A stretch of DNA of 29,217 nucleotides from Candidatus Abyssobacteria bacterium SURF_5 (lineage in GTDB: Bacteria; Abyssobacteria; SURF-5): contig QZKU01000109.1 of NCBI GenBank assembly GCA_003598085.1, positions 1 to 29,217 on the forward strand, written 5' to 3'. The position numbers were made by a program, and so were the translations under genes. This document shows, one piece after another, positions 16,082 to 23,057 of this stretch (position 1 is its first letter; each line of letters begins with the position of its first letter). The notes under the pieces were generated by a model, which was given only the letters and a program-made list of their open reading frames with translations, was not told where the DNA came from and ran no database searches.

Positions 16082-17776
16082 ATGCGGAAGTGGGTATCCC
16101 TTTTTTTCCTTTCACTCATCCTCATCTTTCCCTCTGCTGCTGAATCTCTGGAACCGGAGTATCGCGAGTTTCACATTTTGAAGACCGAAGAAGCGACCAC
16201 CGTCGGCCAGGGTAACCTGCGGACTGAAATAGAATTCGGAGTAACGAAACAGCCTGATGCGTCGGAATTATACAGTATCCCTCGCCTCCGGCTGACGTAC
16301 GGCTTGAGCGATTGGGCGGATCTCGAGTTTGAATACGATTTTTTCGTGGTTCGCGATACCACTTTTGTCAAATTCCCGACGGGCGAGATCGTATCCGATC
16401 ATGATGACGAGTCAACCGGCGACTTGAGGGTCAAGGTCAAGATGTCCCCCTATGAGTTCGGGCGGAATCGGCTCGGGTTCGAGGCCACGACAAAATTCCC
16501 CATGGCGGATCGCGATGAAGGGGTAGGCACCAATGAGACTGATTTTGTCTGGCAGTTCCTGCTCACGAGCGATTGGGGGCGGTTGCTCACTCATCTGAAT
16601 GCGGGAATGGCAATCATCGGGGACCCTGCCGAAAACAGGAACCAAAGAGATTTTCTGATTTTGGGCGCCGGGGCGGAATACGGCCTCACCGATTCTCTCA
16701 CGCTTATGGCCGAGATCAATGGATCGACCTGGTCGGAGAACGGCGAGAAAGGATTCACCGACAACATTGCTGAAGCAAGCCACGGAAGCTGGCGCGCGAT
16801 GGGCAGCATCGGCCTGACCGGCCCGATTGGCAATGATTGGCGATGGGGGCTGTTGGCCCGCAAAGGCCTGAATAACCACACCGATGATTGGGGCGTACAA
16901 GGCGGCTTGAGCAGAGTCTGGGGCATTGGAGGATCAGAGGAGCCGGCTGCTGCGGAGGAGGAGCGCCGCCCTGATCCGGAAACCTTTTTCAATCCAATGA
17001 AGACAGCGACGGCATACACGATCGGGGAACGCAACTTTCATTTGGAACTGGCTGCGGACTACATAAATCAACCTGACGACTCGGACCTGTATGTCCTGCC
17101 CGACCTCACCGTTGGATGGGGAATCGGTCCGTGGGCGGATTTTCAGGTGCAACTTCAGTACCTGATGGTCAGAAATTCGAAACGATTCGACTCTTCGGGA
17201 GCTGTTATTGAAGAGGATATCGATGAAACCGGTCAAGGGGATGCCTGGGCAAAATTCAAATTCTCGCCATTCGATTTGCGGTGCGGTCGGCTGGGCGCCG
17301 AGTTGATAACCAAAGTTCCGAGCGCGGATGATAAAGATGCCCTCGGCACAGACGAAGCAGACATAGTTTTCAGAGGCCTCCTCTCAACGGATTGGTCGGA
17401 ATTTTATCCGGATTCGCTCCTGGGACGCCTGAAAACTCATTTGAATGCGGGGATCGCGATCCAGGGGAATCCCTACAAGCATTCGAGCCAGAACGACTTG
17501 TTCATCTGGGGAGTCTTGGCGGAGTACGAACTGCTGGAGTCATTGACGCTTTGGGCGGAACTGGAAGGATCGAACGGCGGCCCAACCATTGGCAATGTCA
17601 CCGAAGGAGTCTACGGCGACGATTTCATAGAGGCGCGATTGGGACTGACCGGGCCATTTCCCCTTATCGATTTTCTGGACGATTGGAAGTGGGGAGTTAC
17701 AGCGTCAGCCGGCATGACAAGTGAGTCCAGAGATTGGACAGCCAGCGTCGGCGTCAGCCACACCTGGGGTTTATAA
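16082..17776 (+). CDS. Secreted outer-membrane-type protein made of two homologous halves
   Basis: A signal peptide (MRKWVSLFFLSLILIFPSAA) is followed by about 540 residues with alternating short strand-like segments rich in Tyr, Trp and Phe, typical of a beta-barrel. The protein is a tandem duplication. The first half (about 25-285) and the second half (about 310-564) share matching landmarks in order: the LPS/IPRL-type strand, GxGxWADxxxxYxxxxxR, MSPYEFGRNRLGFEATTKFP against FSPFDLRCGRLGAELITKVP, GTNETDFVWQFLLTSDW against GTDEADIVFRGLLSTDW, THLNAGMAIIGDP against THLNAGIAIQGNP, and ends VWGI and TWGL. A Pro/Glu-rich linker (EEPAAAEEERRPDPE) joins them. It resembles the transporter-like outer membrane families (MetA-pathway/phenol type) only in general shape; function unknown. 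ATG with AAAGGA 8 bases upstream. Confidence 0.75.
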   Translation: MRKWVSLFFLSLILIFPSAAESLEPEYREFHILKTEEATTVGQGNLRTEIEFGVTKQPDASELYSIPRLRLTYGLSDWADLEFEYDFFVVRDTTFVKFPTGEIVSDHDDESTGDLRVKVKMSPYEFGRNRLGFEATTKFPMADRDEGVGTNETDFVWQFLLTSDWGRLLTHLNAGMAIIGDPAENRNQRDFLILGAGAEYGLTDSLTLMAEINGSTWSENGEKGFTDNIAEASHGSWRAMGSIGLTGPIGNDWRWGLLARKGLNNHTDDWGVQGGLSRVWGIGGSEEPAAAEEERRPDPETFFNPMKTATAYTIGERNFHLELAADYINQPDDSDLYVLPDLTVGWGIGPWADFQVQLQYLMVRNSKRFDSSGAVIEEDIDETGQGDAWAKFKFSPFDLRCGRLGAELITKVPSADDKDALGTDEADIVFRGLLSTDWSEFYPDSLLGRLKTHLNAGIAIQGNPYKHSSQNDLFIWGVLAEYELLESLTLWAELEGSNGGPTIGNVTEGVYGDDFIEARLGLTGPFPLIDFLDDWKWGVTASAGMTSESRDWTASVGVSHTWGL

Positions 17777-17790
17777 CTCTCAGATATAGT

Positions 17791-17805
17791 AATGGTTTAA
17801 CCATT
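17791..17805. promoter_or_regulatory. 15-base palindrome after the barrel gene
   Basis: AATGGTTTAACCATT is AATGGTT and AACCATT around a single T, about 15 bases after the stop codon and about 70 bases before the lpxL promoter. There is no following T-run, so a regulator site is as likely as a weak terminator. Confidence 0.3.
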
Positions 17806-17859
17806 CCCGCTCCTATGTTTCTGTGCTTCCGGCGAATGCCGCCGCATCACCAAATCTGC

Positions 17860-17888
17860 TTGAGTTTTCCCCGCCATTCACTTATAAT
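17860..17888 (+). promoter_or_regulatory. Sigma70-like promoter for the LPS operon
   Basis: TTGAGT (17860-17865) and TATAAT (17883-17888) have a 17-base spacer. The -10 box ends 36 bases before the first candidate start (TTG at 17925), placing transcription start about 30 bases before the gene. Confidence 0.6.
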
Positions 17889-17924
17889 TAATCTAAAAAT
17901 TGAGTAAGGATCATCAAGAATCCA

Positions 17925-18848
17925 TTGAAAATGGAACCTCGCTCAAAATTAATGAGAGAGCGTATTCTAAGGGCTGTCACGGGGATCGTAAGCGGCTTTT
18001 TCCGGAGGATTTCGCCGGAAACGGCGAGGCGAATCGCCTTTTTTGTCGGCGACATCGGATATCTGCTTGACTGGCGTCACCGGCGGATAGCGATGCGGAA
18101 CCTGCGCATGGCGTTCGGCCAGACTAAGACCGAAGCCGAAATGCGCCGAATTACGCGTGAGACCTTTCGAAACTTCTCATTGATAGCAGTTGAATTTCTC
18201 CGAATCCCCCTTTTGACGCCAGAAAAGGCGAAGGCCCTGATCAAGCCGGAGCAGAAGAAACTGCTGGACGAGTGTTTGAAACGGGGAAAAGGTGTTTTGT
18301 TGGTTGCTTATCATTTTGGCAATTGGGAGATGATGGCGGCGGTCGGCGCGCTTGCAGGCTACCCCATTTCCGCGGTTGCCAAGCCGATGAAGGACTCGAT
18401 CTGGAACAAGATCATCAATGAGATGAGGACATTTTCCGGTTTGCGCGTGATTGCCCGCGATCGCTCGGCCTTTGCCATTGTCAAACGACTCGCCCGCAAT
18501 GAAATCGTGGGAATTTTGGTCGATCAAAATATACGCAAGCAGAAAGTATTTGTGGATTTCTTCGGAATGAAAGCGGCAACTACGCCGGGGCCGGCGCTCC
18601 TTGCCCTGAAGACGGGAGCGGCATTGATTCCCCTTTTCATGATGAGAAACGGGCTTGGCCAATATGAGATGATAGCTGAAGGGCCTCTTGATGTTGTTTC
18701 AACCGGCGACATGGAGGCCGATGCCGTTAGAATCACCCAGACATACACATCGATCCTGGAAAAGTACGTCAGCCGGTACCCGTCGCAGTGGTTCTGGTTG
18801 CACAGGCGGTGGCGAACACGCCCCCCCGGTGAACCTGCATTATATTAG
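17925..18848 (+). CDS. Lipid A late acyltransferase (HtrB/LpxL family)
   Basis: Membrane-associated acyltransferase that adds a secondary acyl chain to the lipid A precursor. The family signals are RNFSLIAVEFLR near 85-96, the catalytic HFGNWEMMA (His x4 Glu, near 127-132), GILVDQNIRKQKVFVDFFG and the C-terminal WFWLHRRWRTRPPGE. Length 307 is usual. The start is uncertain: TTG at 17925 and ATG at 17931 are in frame, with AAGGA further away than usual (14 and 20 bases). Whether the donor is lauroyl or myristoyl cannot be told. First gene of an operon that continues with heptose genes; the start of the next gene lies 14 bases after the stop. Confidence 0.9.
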   Translation: MKMEPRSKLMRERILRAVTGIVSGFFRRISPETARRIAFFVGDIGYLLDWRHRRIAMRNLRMAFGQTKTEAEMRRITRETFRNFSLIAVEFLRIPLLTPEKAKALIKPEQKKLLDECLKRGKGVLLVAYHFGNWEMMAAVGALAGYPISAVAKPMKDSIWNKIINEMRTFSGLRVIARDRSAFAIVKRLARNEIVGILVDQNIRKQKVFVDFFGMKAATTPGPALLALKTGAALIPLFMMRNGLGQYEMIAEGPLDVVSTGDMEADAVRITQTYTSILEKYVSRYPSQWFWLHRRWRTRPPGEPALY

Positions 18849-18862
18849 GAGTACGCGGAGTT

Positions 18863-19819
18863 ATGGCGTCAAAGAAAAAATTCGAGCCAGCCGATCTGAG
18901 CGCGGTCACCACGCATAGTATCACGGACTGCCGAAGGAAGGTGTCCCTTCAGCAATTTGCCTCATTGCCGGGCCCGGATACCGCCGCGGGCGAGTTCCTG
19001 GCGTCGCTGCCCGACGTGCTTGCCGCAGCCAGTTTGCGGAAGTTGATTCAGGCAATCGTGGCCGCCAGAAAAAATGAAAGGCCGGTCGTGGCTGCCCTTG
19101 GCGGGCACGTGGTCAAATGCGGCCTTGGGCCGGTCCTGATCGACCTCATGAAGCAGGGCTTCATCACCGCGGTCGCAATGCACGGAGCGACGGCGATCCA
19201 TGATTTCGAGATCTCCCTGATCGGGCAGACATCGGAGGACGTCCCGTCCGTCCTGAAGGACGGCTCCTTTGGAATGGCCAGGGAAACACCGCAGGCATTC
19301 GCGCGCGCGGCGGAACTGGCCGGGCATGGCAAAAGCGGGCTGGGCAGTAATATCGGCAAAGATATATTGGAACGGAAGAATCCTTACGCTCGCTACAGCG
19401 TTCTGGCGGCTGCCGCCGATCTCGATTTGCCGGCCGCTGTTCTGCTGGCGCTGGGGACGGATATCATCTGCATGCATCCGGATTTCTCTGCCGAGAAACT
19501 GGCGGCGGCGAGCCATCTGGATTTTCGCATCCTCGTTTCTATTGTGGCCGATCTCGAAGGCGGCGTCTGGATGAACATCGGATCAGCTGTAGTGCTGCCG
19601 GAGGTTTTCCTGAAAGCACTCAGTGTCGCCAGAAACCTCGGGAGCCCCATTCAGAATTTCACGACGGCGAATCTCGATATGCAACAGCATTACCGCCCGA
19701 ACACGAACGTGGTCGGCCGTCCGACGGAAACCGGCTACTCGATTACGGGCCATCACGAAATCATGCTCCCGCTGCTCCGCATGGGAATCCTGTGGCTGGC
19801 CGGAGGAAAAGAACTATGA
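18863..19819 (+). CDS. Deoxyhypusine-synthase-like protein, function unknown
   Basis: A 318-residue protein with the overall layout of deoxyhypusine synthase (NAD-binding Rossmann-like fold): PVVAALGGHVVKCGLGPVLI near 73-92, GFITAVAMHGATAIHDFEIS near 98-117 (usual form: TTAGGVEEDFIK), GQTSEDV, SFGMARET, ASHLDFRILVSIVADLEGG and NIGSAVVLPEVFLKAL (where the enzyme has IGGGVPKHH). I do not see the catalytic-lysine segment (SWGK) of true deoxyhypusine synthase. Family members of this bacterial type are uncharacterised to my knowledge. ATG at 18863; its stop overlaps the hldE start (ATGA), so it is translationally coupled to a heptose gene. Confidence 0.65.
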   Translation: MASKKKFEPADLSAVTTHSITDCRRKVSLQQFASLPGPDTAAGEFLASLPDVLAAASLRKLIQAIVAARKNERPVVAALGGHVVKCGLGPVLIDLMKQGFITAVAMHGATAIHDFEISLIGQTSEDVPSVLKDGSFGMARETPQAFARAAELAGHGKSGLGSNIGKDILERKNPYARYSVLAAAADLDLPAAVLLALGTDIICMHPDFSAEKLAAASHLDFRILVSIVADLEGGVWMNIGSAVVLPEVFLKALSVARNLGSPIQNFTTANLDMQQHYRPNTNVVGRPTETGYSITGHHEIMLPLLRMGILWLAGGKEL

Positions 19820-21276
19820 TAGCGGCTTGCCTGGCAAGGCTGCAATCGATTGACTCGCCGATCATCATGGTTATCGGCGATCTGATGCTTGATATATACG
19901 TGTGGGGAAAGGTGGAGCGGGTCTCGCCGGAGGCGCCCGTCCAGGTATTGAAAGTGGAGGCTGAAGAATCGCGACCCGGCGGAGCCGCGAATGTCGCCGG
20001 CAATCTGGCCGCCATGGGCGCAAAGGTTATGTGCTGCGGCGTGATCGGCGACGATGCCGAAGGGCGCGCGCTCAGCCGCCTGCTTGCCGCCAGAACGATT
20101 GACACCTCTCTAATCGTGCGCGACAAGGGGCGGCCGACGATTGTGAAGACGCGGATGGTCGCTCACAGCCAGCAGTTGCTTCGCGTCGACAAGGAACAGG
20201 TTCTTGACTTGAGCGAACCGCTCCGCAAAAAGATGATGGCGTCGATCGAGGAGCGGCTGCCCCTGTGCGATGCTGTTCTACTCTCGGATTACGGAAAAGG
20301 GACGATTCCGGACGAACTGGTCGTCGAGCTTATCTCCGCGTGCAGGCGACATGGAAAGATGGTCCTCGTGGACCCGGCAATGAAGAGGGATGTCAGGATG
20401 TATTCCGGCTGTACGGTGCTCAAGCCGAACCGGATCGAGGCGGCCGCAGCCTCGGGCATTGATATTCGCGATCAAACGTCGCTCGAGAAGGCGGCTCAGA
20501 AGATATTGAAATTGTCGAAGGCCGAGAGCCTGCTCATAACCCAAGGCGGGCGGGGGATCACTATCTTTCGGAAGAACAGGATTCCCGTGCACGTACCAGC
20601 TCTCGAGCGACCGGTTTTCGATGTGACGGGTGCGGGCGACACGGTTCTCAGCGTCCTCGGTTATGTGTTGGCCGGCGGTGGCACAATCGAGGAGGCCGCC
20701 GAAATCGCAAACATTGCGGGTGGAATCGTCGTTGGAAAAGTCGGCGCCGCCCCTGTCTTGAAGGATGAGATTGAGCATGAACTTCTTGCCGGCGAGCAGG
20801 TGACTCAGAAAGTGAAAACGCTGAGTCAGATCGGCGCGATCTGCGAAGAGCATCGCCGGCGCAACCAGAAGATCGCCTTCACCAACGGCTGCTTCGATCT
20901 GCTTCACGTCGGCCACATCAGACTGCTCGAGTTTGCCAAGAGCAACGGCGAAATCCTCATTGTCGGCCTGAATTCGGACGATTCGGTGAGGAGACTCAAA
21001 GGGCCGAGCAGACCGGTCCTGAACCAGAGCGAGCGGGCAACGATTCTTTCGGCAATCGAACAGGTGGATTATATTGTCATTTTCGACGAGCTCACTCCGC
21101 TCAAGCTGCTCAAAACGGTCAGGCCGGACACGCTGATCAAGGGAGCGGATTATACCAAAGAAGCCGTGGTTGGCGGGCCATATGTGGAATCATATGGAGG
21201 CTCTGTCCTGTTGGCGCCGCTGATTGAGGGCGTCTCGAGTACGAGCATCATGTCGCGCATCAACAGAAACAAATGA
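19816..21276 (+). CDS. hldE: Bifunctional heptose 7-phosphate kinase / heptose 1-phosphate adenylyltransferase
   Basis: HldE both phosphorylates D-glycero-D-manno-heptose 7-phosphate at C1 and later transfers AMP from ATP to make ADP-heptose. The N-terminal half is a PfkB/ribokinase domain with VIGDLMLDIYVWG, RPGGAANVAGNLAAMG near 55-70 and the catalytic motif FDVTGAGDTVLSVLGY near 268-283. The C-terminal half is a cytidylyltransferase-type nucleotidyl transferase with FTNGCFDLLHVGHIRLLEFA near 354-373, NSDDSVRRLKGPSRP and the ending EGVSSTSIMSRI. Both catalytic parts are intact, so one gene serves two steps. ATG at 19816 has GGAGGAAA about 7-9 bases upstream and overlaps the previous stop; the longer frame from 19792 is not needed. 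Confidence 0.95.
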   Translation: MIAACLARLQSIDSPIIMVIGDLMLDIYVWGKVERVSPEAPVQVLKVEAEESRPGGAANVAGNLAAMGAKVMCCGVIGDDAEGRALSRLLAARTIDTSLIVRDKGRPTIVKTRMVAHSQQLLRVDKEQVLDLSEPLRKKMMASIEERLPLCDAVLLSDYGKGTIPDELVVELISACRRHGKMVLVDPAMKRDVRMYSGCTVLKPNRIEAAAASGIDIRDQTSLEKAAQKILKLSKAESLLITQGGRGITIFRKNRIPVHVPALERPVFDVTGAGDTVLSVLGYVLAGGGTIEEAAEIANIAGGIVVGKVGAAPVLKDEIEHELLAGEQVTQKVKTLSQIGAICEEHRRRNQKIAFTNGCFDLLHVGHIRLLEFAKSNGEILIVGLNSDDSVRRLKGPSRPVLNQSERATILSAIEQVDYIVIFDELTPLKLLKTVRPDTLIKGADYTKEAVVGGPYVESYGGSVLLAPLIEGVSSTSIMSRINRNK

Positions 21277-21309
21277 ATTCCCTGATCCGGCAGTCCAGGA
21301 GATAGAACC

Positions 21310-21906
21310 ATCGACACCACTTCCACCAGAGCTGTGTTTCTCGATCGGGACGGAACAATTATCGAAGAGCGCGGATATCTGAATCATCCCGATGCTCTCG
21401 AACTGATCGAAGGCGCGGCGGAGGCCGTTGCCTTGTTGAATAGGTCCGGCCTCAAAACCATTGTCGTCTCGAATCAGTCCGGCGTTGCACGGGGATATTT
21501 TCCGGAAAGCCTGGTGGCGCGCGTCCACGGGAAAATGGTGGCGCTGTTTAACGAGAAGGGGGCGCGGCTCGATGCGATTTATTATTGCCCGCACCATCCA
21601 TGCGCGGGGGAGCCGCCATACCGAAAGGACTGCGAGTGCCGGAAGCCGGGCATCGGCATGATCGATCGGGCGGCGCGGGAATATTCCATCGACGTCTCTC
21701 GCTCATATCTTGTCGGCGACAAGATGAGCGACGTGCAGACGGCAGTTAACGCCGGCTGCAAGGCGATTCTCGTTATGACCGGCTATGGGAAGGGCGAGTG
21801 GGAATTCAATCGGGAAAGGTTGAAGAGGGCTCCGGATTATCTTGCAGCCGATGTGATCGAGGCCGCGCGGTGGATTATCAAAGATGCGGCGGTTGACGGA
21901 AATTAA
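21310..21906 (+). CDS. gmhB: Heptose 1,7-bisphosphate 7-phosphatase, apparent AUC start
   Basis: GmhB removes the C7 phosphate from heptose 1,7-bisphosphate, the step between the two HldE reactions. HAD-family nucleophile motif FLDRDGT (near 13-19), VSNQSGVARG, and the zinc site CPHHPC...CECRKP, then VGDKMSD in the last acidic motif. The only conventional start is GTG at 21334, which would begin directly at the catalytic FLDRDG and has no ribosome site. Eight codons earlier, ATC at 21310 has AGGAG (21297-21301) exactly 8 bases upstream and gives the usual short N-terminal strand. No ATG, GTG or TTG exists between the in-frame stop at 21283-21285 and the GTG. I chose ATC. Confidence 0.85.
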   Translation: MDTTSTRAVFLDRDGTIIEERGYLNHPDALELIEGAAEAVALLNRSGLKTIVVSNQSGVARGYFPESLVARVHGKMVALFNEKGARLDAIYYCPHHPCAGEPPYRKDCECRKPGIGMIDRAAREYSIDVSRSYLVGDKMSDVQTAVNAGCKAILVMTGYGKGEWEFNRERLKRAPDYLAADVIEAARWIIKDAAVDGN

Positions 21907-21972
21907 AGGATGGCTCGAGCTGCGATTGCGCCTCGACCAGGGATTTCCGAACGGACATTGGAAATAAAGAAG

Positions 21973-23040
21973 ATGGCGATTTACGATAGACACATTCTGG
22001 TTCGGCTGCCTAATTGGGTGGGCGACGTTGTCATGGCGACACCAACATTGCGCTGCCTCCGCCTCAACTTTCCGAAGGCGCGCATAGACGTAACGCTGCT
22101 CCCCTACGTTCGCGACGTCATTAAGGGCGCCCCCTGGATCGATGAGATCATCGAGATTCCCCGCCGGCGCGACGGGGCAACGGTCGGCGCGATGCGCGAG
22201 TACGTCAACCGCTTGCGGCGCAACCAGTACGACCTCGCTCTCGTGCTTCCCAATTCTGTCAGTTCGGCCGTGCTCGCATATCTTTCGGGTGCGAAACAGC
22301 GCATCGGGTACGACCGACAGGGGCGGGGGTTTTTACTGACCGATCCGGTTCCGCCTCCACGCGTAAAAGGCAAATTCGTCCCGCAGCCGATGGTGGATTA
22401 TTACCTGAAATTGTGCGAGGCGACGGGCGCGGTCGTCGGTTCGACCACAACTGAAATGTTCGTCGACGCGGAATCGGAGCGCCGCGTCGAGGAGCTTTTC
22501 TCCACCTATCGGATCGGGCAAAAAGGCGGAATAGTTGCCCTTGCGCCGGGCGCAGCGTTCGGCTCCTCAAAGTTGTGGGATCCGAAAAAATTTGGCCGGT
22601 TAGCCGATCTGCTGGCCGAGCGGAAGAACTGCGACGTGCTGATTGTCGGCGGGCCGAATGAAAGGCCGATTGCCCGCGAGATCGTTGCCGCATCCAGAAT
22701 CAAGCCGGTAAACCTCGTCGAAGAGAACCTGAACCTGAACCTGCTGAAGTCGATTGTGAAACGATGCGATCTCTTTGTGACCGTCGACTCGGGCCCGCGT
22801 CATTTCGCCGTCGCGTTTGATAAGCCCGTTGTTGTTCTGGTGGGAGCGATCGATCCCGCCTATACGAACTGCAATCTTCAGAAAACCCTTATCGTCAAAG
22901 CGGAAAATGTCGATTGCGCACCCTGCCAGAAGAAACGGTGTCCGACCGACCACCGCTGCATGACGGAAATCAGTTCGGAAATGGTTTTCGACGCCGCAAG
23001 CCGTCTGCTCGAATCATATCCTCGAACAGCAACCACGTAG
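21973..23040 (+). CDS. waaF: ADP-heptose:LPS heptosyltransferase (GT9)
   Basis: Transfers heptose from ADP-heptose to the LPS inner core at the cytoplasmic face of the inner membrane. GT9 family signals are ILVRLPNWVGDVVMATPTLRC at the N-terminus, ALAPGAAFGSSKLWDPKKFG near 183-202, VTVDSGPRHFAVAFDKPVVVL near 272-292 and a Cys-rich tail (DCAPCQKKRC). The WVGD form favours WaaF (heptosyltransferase II) over WaaC or WaaQ, but this is by resemblance. The first ATG is at 21910; I prefer the ATG at 21973, because homologues begin within a few residues of ILV, while the extra 21 residues show no conservation signal that I can see. Last gene of the LPS operon, ending 17 bases from a convergent gene. 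Confidence 0.88.
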   Translation: MAIYDRHILVRLPNWVGDVVMATPTLRCLRLNFPKARIDVTLLPYVRDVIKGAPWIDEIIEIPRRRDGATVGAMREYVNRLRRNQYDLALVLPNSVSSAVLAYLSGAKQRIGYDRQGRGFLLTDPVPPPRVKGKFVPQPMVDYYLKLCEATGAVVGSTTTEMFVDAESERRVEELFSTYRIGQKGGIVALAPGAAFGSSKLWDPKKFGRLADLLAERKNCDVLIVGGPNERPIAREIVAASRIKPVNLVEENLNLNLLKSIVKRCDLFVTVDSGPRHFAVAFDKPVVVLVGAIDPAYTNCNLQKTLIVKAENVDCAPCQKKRCPTDHRCMTEISSEMVFDAASRLLESYPRTATT

Positions 23041-23057
23041 CGTCTGGAATAAACATC

